Assembly (NCBI GenBank): GCA_003506435.1
Contig: DOAQ01000025.1
Location: forward strand, 107,357-171,356
DNA: 64,000 nucleotides
Direction: 5' to 3'
DNA from: Prolixibacteraceae bacterium
Lineage (GTDB): Bacteria > Bacteroidota > Bacteroidia > Bacteroidales > Prolixibacteraceae
Positions 26,510-35,587 of this stretch are shown one piece after another. Made by a program: the position numbers and the translations under genes. Within the stretch, counting starts at the first letter, position 1, and the number at the start of each line of letters is the position of its first letter. The notes below the pieces were generated by a model, which made no database searches, was not told where the DNA came from, and saw nothing but the letters and a program-made list of their open reading frames with translations.

Positions 26510-26595
26510 TATCCTTCCAAAAATATTTCGGACCGGGAGAATTAGTTGTCAGGCAATACAATGTTCCTGACCAATCCAAACATAACCTGAATTAA
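26485..26595 (+). CDS. Small protein of 36 residues inside the accessory cluster
   Basis: Starts MRDEQQRIVSFQKYFGPGEL and ends DQSKHNLN. It overlaps the 137-residue gene by 25 bases in another frame and its stop codon is 2 bases before the ATG of the 116-residue gene, so it fills the whole gap between them. The overlap and fit suggest coupled translation. The sequence is not low-complexity and has a plausible globular or partner-binding composition. No homology recognised. Confidence 0.45.
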   Translation: MRDEQQRIVSFQKYFGPGELVVRQYNVPDQSKHNLN

Positions 26596-26597
26596 CC

Positions 26598-26948
26598 ATG
26601 AACGACGAAGAATTGAAGATACTGGACTCAATGTGCAAATCGCTCAAAGCACTGCATGAAAAACTCTCGGTCTGCGAGGATGATCTGTACCGGCATATTT
26701 GTGAAAAAATTGAGGAATTGGAACTATTAATAAACAACGGACCAAATAATAATGATATACTGATTGACAGTATAATCAACAAATTGGAAGATATAAATAA
26801 CGCATTGCAAAAAATGAACTATCGTTTATCATCCAAATTAGAGACAAATCCTACTTGTTTTGGGTTCGGAAAGAGTACAAAAAAACATATCCGTTTGCTG
26901 AAAACTTTATCTTCTTCTGATCAGTTTAAAATACAAAACTTGAATTAA
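26598..26948 (+). CDS. Hypothetical helical protein, third of the cluster
   Basis: A 116-residue acidic, mostly helical protein (MNDEELKILDSMCKSLKALH; EDDLYRHICEKIEELELLIN; SIINKLEDINNALQKMN) with heptad-like spacing of leucine and isoleucine, so a coiled coil is likely. No known family recognised. A rho-independent terminator follows within 8 bases, closing the three-gene unit. Confidence 0.6.
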   Translation: MNDEELKILDSMCKSLKALHEKLSVCEDDLYRHICEKIEELELLINNGPNNNDILIDSIINKLEDINNALQKMNYRLSSKLETNPTCFGFGKSTKKHIRLLKTLSSSDQFKIQNLN

Positions 26949-26955
26949 TCAAGTC

Positions 26956-26986
26956 GCCTTTTGTTAAAATAGCAAAAGGCTTCTTT
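26956..26986 (+). terminator. Rho-independent terminator of the small-gene cluster
   Basis: Stem GCCTTTTG / CAAAAGGC, loop of 9, followed by TTCTTT. Confidence 0.8.
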
Positions 26987-27032
26987 CCTTATTGCCGAAA
27001 TGGTTAACTTTACCGCCATCGAGAATTTGAAC

Positions 27033-27500
27033 ATGAAGAAGATTGTCAATCTTATCGTTTTGCTTTTTTTGCTTGCTGCCTGTGAGGATGTTTTCAACCC
27101 TCCGCCAAAAGCGTTTTTGAATGCCACCCTCCGCTATACCGATAACGACAAAAATGAACTGATCAAAAATATTGAGGTGAGCGTCACAGGGGTCGCCATG
27201 GAAGAGCCCTGGATTGAACAGGATACCACCCGGAGTATTTTAATCCCTCTGAATGACACTCCCGCCACTGATTATATATTTGTTCTGAACGGTGTAACGG
27301 ATACAATCCAGATCATTGCCGACTCGAAACTGATTTACGAATCAATGGAAACCGGTTTTTATCCTGAATTCAAAATTCTGGATATTTTGTATACCACCCG
27401 GCGAATTGATTTTATTGAGGTGAAAGACAGTGCTGTAACGAAAGAATGGAATGAGAATATTATTATCAATATTAATACTGATATTTTTATCAATAACTAG
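27033..27500 (+). CDS. Small lipoprotein (DUF6452-like position)
   Basis: A 155-residue exported lipoprotein: signal MKKIVNLIVLLFLLAAC with the lipidated Cys at 17, then a beta-rich domain (NATLRYTDNDKNELIKNIEVSVTG; DYIFVLNGVTDTIQIIADSKL). Paired with the next gene in a lipoprotein plus barrel arrangement seen in Bacteroidales (DUF6452 with DUF6048); the DUF assignment is from memory of that pairing, not from a search. Its last 50 bases overlap the start of the barrel gene in a different frame. Confidence 0.75.
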   Translation: MKKIVNLIVLLFLLAACEDVFNPPPKAFLNATLRYTDNDKNELIKNIEVSVTGVAMEEPWIEQDTTRSILIPLNDTPATDYIFVLNGVTDTIQIIADSKLIYESMETGFYPEFKILDILYTTRRIDFIEVKDSAVTKEWNENIIININTDIFINN

Positions 27501-28161
27501 CTTTTCCCAGGAAGAAAGGGAGATGCAAAAGCGGCCGCCACGGACCGACAAATTTATCCGGATGAAAGGGATACGGGTAGGATATGATGTTACCCGACCG
27601 ATTCAGTATCTGTGGAACATTGGCGACCGGTATGGCTCCGAAATCTCGTTCGATATGGAAGTTGCTCCCAATACGTTCCCGGTTTTTGAAACAGGCTGGG
27701 AAGCTCAAAAAATTAACAGCGACTACATGCACTACCGCAGTTCGGGCAGTTATTCACGTTTGGGAGTCGATTACAACTTTCTTGTAGCCGAACACAAAAA
27801 CGACAAGGATATTCTTTTCATGGGGCTACGATATGGTTTCACGCTTGCCAAACAGCAGGTCGAATCGTTTACCAGCACCAGTTACTGGGAACAGTCGGGA
27901 GGCCGGTTCCCATCGCAAAACTTTAACGCCCACTGGGCAGAAATTGTGCTCGGTACCCGCATCGAGGTACTGAAAAATGTTTTTCTTGGCTGGTCAATCC
28001 GCGGAAAGATTGAAATCAGCCACAAAGATTTCGACATGCCTCCGGTTTATTTTATCCCGGGTTACGGCAAAGCCGAAAACGGATTTAACTTCGATTTTTC
28101 GTATTCTGTTTTATATAATCTGCCGGTTGATGTATTGAAGGTTTTCAAAAAAGGGGAATAG
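27451..28161 (+). CDS. Outer-membrane barrel protein, DUF6048-like
   Basis: A 236-residue exported protein: signal peptide ending ITSFSQ, then alternating strands including KGIRVGYDVTRPIQYLWNIG, YSRLGVDYNFLVAEHKND and MGLRYGFTLAKQQ, ending with VLYNLPVDVLKVFKK. This fits the DUF6048 group of Bacteroidota barrels. Its signal-peptide codons overlap the end of the upstream lipoprotein gene by 50 bases. The two products are probably partners in the outer membrane; function unknown. Confidence 0.75.
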   Translation: MRILLSILILIFLSITSFSQEEREMQKRPPRTDKFIRMKGIRVGYDVTRPIQYLWNIGDRYGSEISFDMEVAPNTFPVFETGWEAQKINSDYMHYRSSGSYSRLGVDYNFLVAEHKNDKDILFMGLRYGFTLAKQQVESFTSTSYWEQSGGRFPSQNFNAHWAEIVLGTRIEVLKNVFLGWSIRGKIEISHKDFDMPPVYFIPGYGKAENGFNFDFSYSVLYNLPVDVLKVFKKGE

Positions 28162-28220
28162 CGATTCGGCCCGCACATTCTTTTGCCTGAAATAGTTCAG
28201 AATCAAAATAGATTATCCGT

Positions 28221-28646
28221 ATGAAGAAATCAGAAATTGCCAAAGAAAAATTTCAATGCTTCAATTGTTGCCAATCAGTACTGCTCCCGTTTTCCGAAGA
28301 GTCAGGCCTTCCTGAAAAAACCGCTTTATTACTTGCCTTTGGTTTTGGCGGCGGCATGGGACGCGGTGCAACCTGTGGCGCAGTTACCGGGGCATACATG
28401 GTACTCGGATTGAAAAATACCCCCGTTGCAAGCATCCCCGAAGCCAAGGCAAAAATCAAAGCCACAGTGAAAGAATTCAACAGGAAGTTTATTGAAAAAC
28501 ACGGTTCGCTGGTTTGCAGAGAGTTGATTGGCTACGACCTTTCGATTCCTGAAGAAGCAGAGAAAGCTTCGGAAGCAGACGTTTTTAATACCATCTGCCC
28601 CATATTAGTGGCATCTTCCGTTGAAATAATAGAGTCGGAATTCTAA
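28221..28646 (+). CDS. C_GCAxxG_C_C family redox-type protein
   Basis: A 141-residue protein of the C_GCAxxG_C_C family, named for its cysteine pattern. Here the N-terminal FNCCQSVLLPF, the glycine-rich GFGGGMGRGATCGAVTGAYMVLG and later Cys residues (SLVCRELIGYD and FNTICPILVASS) fit. Family members are thought to bind metal or take part in redox chemistry; activity is not established. The usual GCAxxG reads TCGAVTG here. It stands upstream of a small DUF2892 membrane protein, possibly co-transcribed. Confidence 0.88.
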   Translation: MKKSEIAKEKFQCFNCCQSVLLPFSEESGLPEKTALLLAFGFGGGMGRGATCGAVTGAYMVLGLKNTPVASIPEAKAKIKATVKEFNRKFIEKHGSLVCRELIGYDLSIPEEAEKASEADVFNTICPILVASSVEIIESEF

Positions 28647-28697
28647 CCAAACTGTCTTTCTTCCGTTTAAGGAGAATGAATTTAAAATCATTACAAT

Positions 28698-28889
28698 ATG
28701 ACATGCAATGTTGGAATGACCGACCGGATTATCCGTATTGTTATCGGTCTCATTATCGTTGTTTTGGGTGTTTACTTTAACAGTTGGTGGGGCCTGATCG
28801 GAATTATCCCGCTGGCAACCGGCATATTCAAGTGGTGCCCGCTGTACGTGCCGTTTAAGATTTCGACCGTATGTAAAAAGGAAGATTGA
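28698..28889 (+). CDS. DUF2892 small membrane protein
   Basis: A 63-residue protein with two membrane segments (RIIRIVIGLIIVVLGVYF; WWGLIGIIPLATGIF) and the DUF2892 ending KWCPLYVPFKISTV. The N-terminal MTCNVGMTDRIIR is the family signature. Such proteins occur alone or fused to rhodanese domains; role unknown, perhaps in sulfur or thiol metabolism, consistent with the cysteine-rich neighbour upstream. Confidence 0.9.
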   Translation: MTCNVGMTDRIIRIVIGLIIVVLGVYFNSWWGLIGIIPLATGIFKWCPLYVPFKISTVCKKED

Positions 28890-29011
28890 CCCCCTGCGAA
28901 AGATAATTTACAGTACAACAGAAACAGAGGATTCTGCGTGTTCAGGGGACGTTGTCCATTGTTGGTTATACCAATTTGATCAATGAGTGGAGAGGTTTGT
29001 TGTAATCATTG

Positions 29012-29398
29012 TTATCCCTTCTGCTGAAGGGTGTAAACAGTGAAAAAAAGGAACAAAGAAAAAACAACGCAAATTAAAGTCACAAAACGGTAATAGCGTA
29101 TTTTAAATAGTTTCAGCACGAGCGACAGGAGACATATACCGGAACAAATGACCACCCCTTTAAAAAATGAAATGGCTCGCAACTCTTTCGAAATCTCATT
29201 TCCGGCAGTTTCCGGAACCTGCACCTGCCCCGAAAGCAATATCCAAAGAGCATAAATGCCAAGCGCAATGAAAATAAAACGGCCAACATCTGTAAACCGT
29301 TCTTTATTATCAACCCATCCGAAAATAATGAAAACGACTGCCCCGAAAATTCCAAATTGCATTGAGCTGGTAAATGTCAGCAGAAGGTTCTGTTCCAT
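29012..29398 (-). CDS. Small four-helix membrane protein, hypothetical
   Basis: A 128-residue protein with four hydrophobic segments (QFGIFGAVVFIIFGWV; VGRFIFIALGIYALWILLS; FFKGVVICSGICLLSLVLKLF; FVTLICVVFSLFLFFTVY). The ATG at 29398 is preferred over one seven codons upstream because nothing conserved lies between. No recognised family. Divergent from the HAD-uvrB operon. Confidence 0.65.
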   Translation of the reverse strand: MEQNLLLTFTSSMQFGIFGAVVFIIFGWVDNKERFTDVGRFIFIALGIYALWILLSGQVQVPETAGNEISKELRAISFFKGVVICSGICLLSLVLKLFKIRYYRFVTLICVVFSLFLFFTVYTLQQKG

Positions 29399-29477
29399 GA
29401 TTTTACTATTTATCAGCAAAAGTGTTAATTTTTCCTTAAAGAAAAAAGGGCTTTTATGCCCGGTTTAAATTAATGGC

Positions 29478-29485
29478 TACTTTTG
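29478..29485 (+). promoter_or_regulatory. -7 box of the HAD-uvrB operon
   Basis: TACTTTTG matches the TAnnTTTG consensus 28 bases before the HAD start codon. The -33 box is weak. Confidence 0.5.
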
Positions 29486-29513
29486 CCCCTTAACACTTTT
29501 AAACTGGATATTT

Positions 29514-30125
29514 ATGTCAGAACTTGATATTAACCCCCGAGCCAAGGCATTGATCTTCGATCTCGACGGAACCATTATCGACTCAATGCCTATTCATTTT
29601 ATTGCATGGAGGAATGCTACGGCTCCTTACGGCATTGATTTCACGGTTGAACTGTTCGACCAACTGGCGGGGATCCCGCTCTACCCCACAGTTTTGAAGC
29701 TGAATGCAATGTTCGGAACGGATATGGACCCAAAAACACTGGGCGATGCCAAAGAGGGCGAGTACGAGGCCAACATGCACAAGGCAACAGCCATTGAACC
29801 GGTTGTAAACCTGATAAAAAAATACTATGGGAAGATGCCGATGGCTGTCGGGACCGGAAGTGAACGACGACTGGCGCTGAAAGCGCTTGCCAGTATCGGA
29901 TTAAAAGATTATTTTCAAATCATCATTGGTTCCGACAACGTGGAAAAACACAAGCCGCATCCCGACACGTTTCTGAAAGCTGCTGAAATGATGGGGGTTG
30001 AGCCCCAGTTTTGCCATGTCTTTGAAGATGGTATTTTGGGTATACAGGCCGCACAAACCGGAGGAATGATGGTGACCGACGTTCGCGATTATTACAAGGT
30101 AAGTATCGGAAAAAAAGTTTATTAA
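29514..30125 (+). CDS. HAD-superfamily phosphatase (beta-phosphoglucomutase-like)
   Basis: A 203-residue HAD subfamily IA hydrolase. Motif I is LIFDLDGTIIDSMP with the nucleophilic Asp, motif II is AVGTGSERR, motif III the Lys in DNVEKHKPHPDTFLKAAE, and motif IV VFEDGILGIQAA. The DSMPIHFIAWRNA cap resembles sugar-phosphate phosphatases or beta-phosphoglucomutases. The natural substrate is not evident. First gene of a tight operon with the nuclease-like lipoprotein (12-base gap) and uvrB. Confidence 0.88.
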   Translation: MSELDINPRAKALIFDLDGTIIDSMPIHFIAWRNATAPYGIDFTVELFDQLAGIPLYPTVLKLNAMFGTDMDPKTLGDAKEGEYEANMHKATAIEPVVNLIKKYYGKMPMAVGTGSERRLALKALASIGLKDYFQIIIGSDNVEKHKPHPDTFLKAAEMMGVEPQFCHVFEDGILGIQAAQTGGMMVTDVRDYYKVSIGKKVY

Positions 30126-30137
30126 ACAGAAATAACT

Positions 30138-31142
30138 ATGAAAAGGTTTTTATTGATTTTTGCATTGCTGCTGACCGGGCTCTTTGCCTGCAAACAAGTT
30201 GAAACCGGACTGACGGTTGCTTTTTACAATACCGAAAACCTTTTCGACACAGAAGACGATCCGCATAAAAATGATAACGAATTTTTGCCCGACAGCGAAA
30301 AGCAGTGGACCCCGGAACGCTACCGGAAAAAACTGGACGATATTGCCCGGGTGCTTTACGAAATCGATACTCTTGGATTGCCTGTTGTAATCGGCCTGTG
30401 CGAAATAGAAAACCGCAAGGTGCTTGAAGATTTGATTGCATCCGGCCGGCTGAAATCCGGAAAGTATGCCATTGCCCACCAGGAGAGTCCCGACACGCGC
30501 GGTATTGATGTGGCCTTGCTATACCAACCTGACCGTTTCACGTTGGAAGGTTTCGAAGCCATTCCGATCATTTTTGAAAATGAGCCCGGACATAAAACCC
30601 GCGACATTCTGCACGTTTCAGGAAAAATAGGAAAAGAAACCTTTCATGTGTTTGTAAACCACTGGCCGTCGCGTATCGGCGGAACGGACGAGTCGGAGCC
30701 CAACCGCGTGTTTGCAGCTTCGGTACTGAAACAAAAAGTAGATGAGGTGCTGGCCGGGAACCCTTCAGCAAACATCATCATCATGGGCGATATGAACGAC
30801 GAGCCGCAAAATAAAAGCCTGCTGGAAACTCTTGCCGCCAAAGCGCCGGGAAGTAGTTCTCAACTGGTGAACCTGATGTTACCACTTGACGAACAAAACC
30901 TGGGAAGCTACAACTACCGGAATGAATGGAACATGCTCGACAACCTGGTGGTTTCGCATTCGCTGCTTGACGGGAAACGCCTTGATGTGAAAGACGCGCA
31001 GGGGTATATCTTCAGAAAAGACTGGATTGAATTTAAAAACAACAAGGGAGCCGTTTCGCCCAACCGTACCTACGGAGGGCCGAAATATTATGGTGGGGTG
31101 AGTGATCATTTTCCGGTCTATTTTGTTTTGAAGAGATACTGA
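30138..31142 (+). CDS. Endonuclease/exonuclease/phosphatase-family lipoprotein
   Basis: A 334-residue exported protein with a lipobox (LLTGLFAC, Cys18) and the EEP fold: VAFYNTENLFDTEDD, the metal-binding Glu in GLCEIENRKVL, FVNHWPSR, IIMGDMNDEP and the catalytic His in YGGVSDHFPVYFVL. All core residues are present, so it is probably an active hydrolase of phosphodiesters outside the cytoplasm. The uvrB start codon is 2 bases after its stop. Confidence 0.9.
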   Translation: MKRFLLIFALLLTGLFACKQVETGLTVAFYNTENLFDTEDDPHKNDNEFLPDSEKQWTPERYRKKLDDIARVLYEIDTLGLPVVIGLCEIENRKVLEDLIASGRLKSGKYAIAHQESPDTRGIDVALLYQPDRFTLEGFEAIPIIFENEPGHKTRDILHVSGKIGKETFHVFVNHWPSRIGGTDESEPNRVFAASVLKQKVDEVLAGNPSANIIIMGDMNDEPQNKSLLETLAAKAPGSSSQLVNLMLPLDEQNLGSYNYRNEWNMLDNLVVSHSLLDGKRLDVKDAQGYIFRKDWIEFKNNKGAVSPNRTYGGPKYYGGVSDHFPVYFVLKRY

Positions 31143-31144
31143 CC

Positions 31145-33160
31145 ATGGATTTTAAAATTGCATCGGACTACAAACCAACCGGCGACCAGCCTGAAGCTAT
31201 CCGCCAACTGGTGGAAGGACTTGAAGAGGGAGTTCCTTTTCAAACCCTGCTTGGCGTGACTGGTTCAGGAAAAACATTTACCATGGCCAATGTAATTGAA
31301 CAGGTGCAGCGCCCTACCTTGATTCTAAGCCACAATAAAACACTGGCGGCACAGCTTTACGGCGAAATGAAACAGTTTTTTCCTGAAAATGCCGTTGAAT
31401 ATTTCGTTTCGTATTACGATTATTACCAGCCCGAAGCCTATCTGCCAACCACCAACACCTATATAGAGAAAGACCTTTCCATCAATAAGGATATTGAAAA
31501 ATTGCGGTTGAGCACCACCTCGGCGTTGCTTTCCGGAAGACGTGATGTGATTGTGGTTTCGTCGGTTTCGTGTTTGTACGGAATCGGAAATCCAGAGGAT
31601 TTTCATGCCAATGTCACCAAAATAGTGAAAGGGCAAACTGTAGGGCGGAATGTTTTTCTTCGCAAGCTGGTCGATGCCATCTATTCGCGCAGTGAAATTG
31701 ATTTTCAGCGTGGTAATTTCAGGGTGAAGGGCGACACGGTGGATGTTTTTCCGGCGTATGCCGACATTGCCTACAAAATTATTTTCTGGGGCGACGAAAT
31801 TGAGGAAATCCATTCGTTCAACCCGGAAAGCGGCGGAATAATCGATGAACTTGATGAAGCAATAATTTATCCGGCCAATATTTTCGTGACGACCAAAGAA
31901 CGTATGAATCTGGCCATCCGGCAAATTCAGGACGACCTGGTAAAACAGATTGATTTTTTCAAATCGAACGGAAAATTCGAGGAGGCCAAACGCATTGAAG
32001 AGCGGGTCGAGTACGACCTGGAAATGATGCGCGAACTGGGTTATTGCCCGGGCGTCGAGAATTATTCCCGTTATTTCGACGGGCGTGAAGCGGGAACCCG
32101 TCCGTTCTGTCTGCTCGATTATTTTCCGAAAGATTTTCTCACGGTGATCGACGAGAGCCATGCAACCCTTCCGCAAATCAGGGCCATGTATGGCGGCGAC
32201 CATTCACGTAAAATAAACCTGGTTGAATATGCGTTCCGGCTTCCGGCCGCTATCGACAACCGCCCGCTGCGTTTCGAGGAATTTGAGAGCCTCGCCGGAC
32301 AAACCGTATTTGTGAGCGCGACCCCGGCCGATTACGAACTGGAGAAATCGGAAGGCGTGGTGGTGGAACAGATCATTCGCCCAACCGGACTGCTTGATCC
32401 GGTTATTGACGTGCGCCCAAGCATCAATCAGATAGATAATCTGATGCACGAGATTTCGTTGCGTACCGAGCGCAACGAGCGGGTACTGGTGACGACCCTC
32501 ACCAAACGCATGGCCGAAGAACTGAGCAAATATCTGCTGAACTTCGGGGTGAAAACCCGCTACATCCATTCTGATGTGGACACACTGGAACGGGTACAAA
32601 TCATGGAAGACCTGCGCAAAGGAACATTCGATGTACTAGTGGGCATCAACCTGCTGCGTGAGGGGTTAGACTTGCCTGAAGTATCGCTGGTTGCCATTCT
32701 CGATGCCGACAAGGAAGGGTTTCTGCGGTCGGAACGTTCACTCACGCAAACGGCGGGACGCGCGGCCCGTAACCTCAACGGCATGGTAATCATGTATGCC
32801 GATAAAATCACCGACTCGATGCAGAAAACCATCGACTCAACCAACTACCGCCGCGAAAAACAGTTGAAATACAATACCGAAAATAATATCACTCCAACAG
32901 CCATCGTAAAACCGACCCGCGAAATAATCGGCTACGAATTCCGCAGCAACAAAACGGAACCCTATTCAGGCGGCGCTTCTCATCCCGATGTAGCTGCCGA
33001 TCCGGTCGTTCAGTACATGAGCATACCAGCTCTCGAAAAAGCCATCGAGAAAGTGAAAAAAGAAATGCAGGCGGCTTCCAAAGAGCTCGACTTTATTACT
33101 GCGGCCCAGTTGCGCGACGAAATGTACCGCCTTCAGGAAATATTGAAGGAAAAGAAGTGA
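31145..33160 (+). CDS. uvrB: Excinuclease ABC subunit B
   Basis: A 671-residue nucleotide-excision-repair helicase-like protein that loads on damage with UvrA and positions UvrC. Walker A is GVTGSGKTFTMANV; the beta-hairpin that clamps DNA lies in SYYDYYQPEAYLP; the DEAD-box equivalent is VIDESHATLPQ; motif VI is QTAGRAARNLNGMVIMYAD. The C-terminal UVR motif that binds UvrC is present (LEKAIEKVKKEMQAASKELD). Length and motifs are normal. Last gene of the HAD-lipoprotein-uvrB operon. Confidence 0.98.
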   Translation: MDFKIASDYKPTGDQPEAIRQLVEGLEEGVPFQTLLGVTGSGKTFTMANVIEQVQRPTLILSHNKTLAAQLYGEMKQFFPENAVEYFVSYYDYYQPEAYLPTTNTYIEKDLSINKDIEKLRLSTTSALLSGRRDVIVVSSVSCLYGIGNPEDFHANVTKIVKGQTVGRNVFLRKLVDAIYSRSEIDFQRGNFRVKGDTVDVFPAYADIAYKIIFWGDEIEEIHSFNPESGGIIDELDEAIIYPANIFVTTKERMNLAIRQIQDDLVKQIDFFKSNGKFEEAKRIEERVEYDLEMMRELGYCPGVENYSRYFDGREAGTRPFCLLDYFPKDFLTVIDESHATLPQIRAMYGGDHSRKINLVEYAFRLPAAIDNRPLRFEEFESLAGQTVFVSATPADYELEKSEGVVVEQIIRPTGLLDPVIDVRPSINQIDNLMHEISLRTERNERVLVTTLTKRMAEELSKYLLNFGVKTRYIHSDVDTLERVQIMEDLRKGTFDVLVGINLLREGLDLPEVSLVAILDADKEGFLRSERSLTQTAGRAARNLNGMVIMYADKITDSMQKTIDSTNYRREKQLKYNTENNITPTAIVKPTREIIGYEFRSNKTEPYSGGASHPDVAADPVVQYMSIPALEKAIEKVKKEMQAASKELDFITAAQLRDEMYRLQEILKEKK

Positions 33161-33556
33161 GTTATGAGTTGGGAGTTGGGAGTTTTGAGTTGGGAGATGC
33201 TTTTCAGGAATTAAACCCGGAGGGTTTGCATGGTTGTAAAAACGGGTAATAGAATAAGCCTTTCCATTTCCGAAACAAGTTCGGCATGACGATTTATGGG
33301 GTATTTACCGTGATTAAAAGTTGCCTTGCCACCAGAAAAAATTGACCCAAGCCCCAGAGACGAGTCACCCTGAACTTGTTTCAGGGTCTGTTGCTTTACT
33401 GTGCCTCACCCGTGTCCACTCTGTTCTCTCTGTTTTTCAACATTTTTGACATAGAGAAACATCGGGAAATAGCACCGAGAACATAGATTTTTTTCTCTCC
33501 CGGAACAACCGGAAGTGATGAAAATTTAACTTCTACCTAAGTTTTTTATTAAAATT
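33161..33556. repeat. Intergenic spacer with short palindromic repeats
   Basis: 396 bases without a gene. It begins with degenerate GAGTTGG heptamers (33163-33195) and holds two related palindromes: CCGAAACAAGTTCGG at 33270-33284 followed by CATGAC, and CCCTGAACTTGTTTCAGGG at 33368-33386 preceded by GTCA. The second belongs to the same widespread motif class as the element at 49141-49215. Confidence 0.65.
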
Positions 33557-34897
33557 CTATTCCAGGCTTTCCAAAATTCCTTTCAACATACCGTTGGTGT
33601 CGAACTCCCCTTTCTTTGAATAGCCGGTGCGAATCACAATCAATTCACGAGAAGGAATAATAAAGATAAACTGTCCGTCGTGGCCTTTGCATACGTAAGT
33701 ATCTTTGGGTGCATCCGGCTGGTCGCCAGAAAGGTTGAGCCAGAAAAATGCGCCATATTTTCCGGCTGAACCTTTCGCTTCCGATGCAGTATAATCGACC
33801 CAGTTTTCAGGAAGCAATTGCTCGCCCAGCCAGTTCCCTTTGTTCATATAAAGCAAGGCAAAACGGGCATAGTCGCGCATTGAGGCATACAGGTACGATG
33901 AACCGACAAACGTTCCGGAAGCATCCACCTCAAACACGGCACCCCGCATCCCGATCTTATTGAAAAGCGTCTCGCGGGGAAAACGGTAATAATCGGCATC
34001 CGAAGAAAACGAACGGCGCAGAACCCTGCTAACCAGGTTGGTGGTTCCGGATGCATACACCCAAACCGAATCGGCCGGATGCACCATTGGCTTTTGTGCG
34101 GTGTAGGTTCCCATATCGCCAACCGTGTGCAGCATGATGGTCACATCCGACAGGTTGCCATAATTTTCGTTCCACTCCAGGCCGCTGTTCATGTGCAACA
34201 GGTTGTTTATGGTGATATTTTTCCGCTCATCGTTTTGCCATTCATCCAGGTTCAGTGGTTGATTGATGTCCAGTTTGCCCTCTTTTACCCGCAACCCGAC
34301 CAGTGCGTTGGTGAAACTTTTGGCCATCGACCAGCTTAAAAACCGGTTGCCGGGGGTGAAATCTTCGCGGTAAACTTCCGCAACCGGATGTCCTTTGTAA
34401 ACCACCATTAGCGCGAATGTACCTTTATACGGAATGGTGTCAGCCATGGCCTGTTCTACCGCTTTATCCAGTTTATCCAGATTGATTCCCACGGGAATGG
34501 TATCAGCAATCAAATCGCCCATTGGCCATGGAATAGTGTCGGGGTTTTCGGGCAGCGCTTCAACCCTTTGGTAAGGGCGGTTTTTAATCTCCTCTTCGGA
34601 ATAATCTTTTACCAGCGTGCAACCATAACCATCAATGTAAACGGCTTTCGATTTGCCCCACAAAAAGCGGCTGGTAACTTCCTTCTTTTCCCGATCAACG
34701 GCATTGCGGGTATATTTGATAAATGAAAAATTAAGATCTTCCCTTTCCATTGCTTTCTGGCTGCGTCCGGCAACAAAAACGCCCGAAGCCAGGTTTTTGG
34801 CCGCATAACCGGTGATCACCGGCATCAGTTGGTTCAGGTAAAAACCACCGCTCAGCAAAATGATGAGCACAACGATAAAAACAATCCGTTTCTTCAT
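33557..34897 (-). CDS. Serine hydrolase, beta-lactamase/class C penicillin-binding family
   Basis: A 446-residue membrane-anchored or exported protein (one hydrophobic segment at residues 5-22). The beta-lactamase/transpeptidase fold is marked by SMAKSF (S190 and K193), the YASGTTN motif with the active-site Tyr, and KGHDGQFIF in place of the KTG box. The family includes esterases, D-aminopeptidases and peptidoglycan enzymes; resistance to beta-lactams is not implied. Monocistronic; the gap to the XRE gene is about 100 bases. Confidence 0.88.
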   Translation of the reverse strand: MKKRIVFIVVLIILLSGGFYLNQLMPVITGYAAKNLASGVFVAGRSQKAMEREDLNFSFIKYTRNAVDREKKEVTSRFLWGKSKAVYIDGYGCTLVKDYSEEEIKNRPYQRVEALPENPDTIPWPMGDLIADTIPVGINLDKLDKAVEQAMADTIPYKGTFALMVVYKGHPVAEVYREDFTPGNRFLSWSMAKSFTNALVGLRVKEGKLDINQPLNLDEWQNDERKNITINNLLHMNSGLEWNENYGNLSDVTIMLHTVGDMGTYTAQKPMVHPADSVWVYASGTTNLVSRVLRRSFSSDADYYRFPRETLFNKIGMRGAVFEVDASGTFVGSSYLYASMRDYARFALLYMNKGNWLGEQLLPENWVDYTASEAKGSAGKYGAFFWLNLSGDQPDAPKDTYVCKGHDGQFIFIIPSRELIVIRTGYSKKGEFDTNGMLKGILESLE

Positions 34898-35003
34898 AAT
34901 TCAAATTTTTGGTTATGAAATTTATCAGAAGTAAAGGTATGATTTTCTGTACGAATGAGAACAAACAGCAGCAGCGGAAAAGCTTCGGGGAGCCGGGCCC
35001 TGT

Positions 35004-35360
35004 TTATTTTTCCCCTGCTATGTCTTTAATTTCTTTCTTCAGCAGTGCATTTTCCGCAGAAAGATCACGGATCATTTCAAGAACAGTTTTATCGTAGGCA
35101 ACGAGCGGTTCAGCTACCTCCTGTGTTTCTTTTTGATCAAAAAGCATGTTCCCCCTGCCGGTAAGCAGCCAGTCGCCGTTAATAGTATCAAATGACGATA
35201 AAAGTTTTAAGATAAAATCAAAGCTGGGTTTGTTACCCCGTCCTTTCTCATCAATGATGTTATGTACCACTGTGGGGTGAACGCCAAGCCTCTTCGCAAA
35301 CTGATTTTTATTCAGTCCAAATGTTATCATAACCTCAGCCACTCTTTTATTTATCGTCAT
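35004..35360 (-). CDS. XRE-family regulator, phage-repressor-like
   Basis: A 118-residue protein with an N-terminal XRE helix-turn-helix (RVAEVMITFGLNKNQFAKRLGVHPTVVHNIIDEK) and the block SFDFILKLLSSFDTINGDWLLTGRGNML that is typical of Bacteroidota phage-type repressors. A helical tail (VLEMIRDLSAENALLKKEIKD) follows. Divergent from the tandem small-peptide genes at 35588-36047, which it may control through repeated TGATTATATAT motifs in the spacer. Confidence 0.85.
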   Translation of the reverse strand: MTINKRVAEVMITFGLNKNQFAKRLGVHPTVVHNIIDEKGRGNKPSFDFILKLLSSFDTINGDWLLTGRGNMLFDQKETQEVAEPLVAYDKTVLEMIRDLSAENALLKKEIKDIAGEK

Positions 35361-35424
35361 TTGATAATTATTTTGAATAAAAATTTTGATTATATATACA
35401 AATGATTATATATTTGCTTATCAA
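35361..35424. promoter_or_regulatory. Probable XRE operator region with direct and inverted repeats
   Basis: TGATTATATAT occurs at 35388-35398 and again at 35403-35413, and TTGATAA / TTATCAA form outer arms at 35361-35367 and 35418-35424. Position directly upstream of the XRE start suggests autoregulation. Confidence 0.5.
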
Positions 35425-35587
35425 ACAAAAACCCCTTATTGCCTATGACCAAACTGAATTAAATAAATTTAAAAAATTCCGGGCTGAATAGTCAATCCGG
35501 GAAACCTCCTGCGGTTCCTGAACAAAAAGTATTGGCGTACTATATGGGAAACCGCAGGAATTAGTATAAATCAAATCTTTCAAATTT

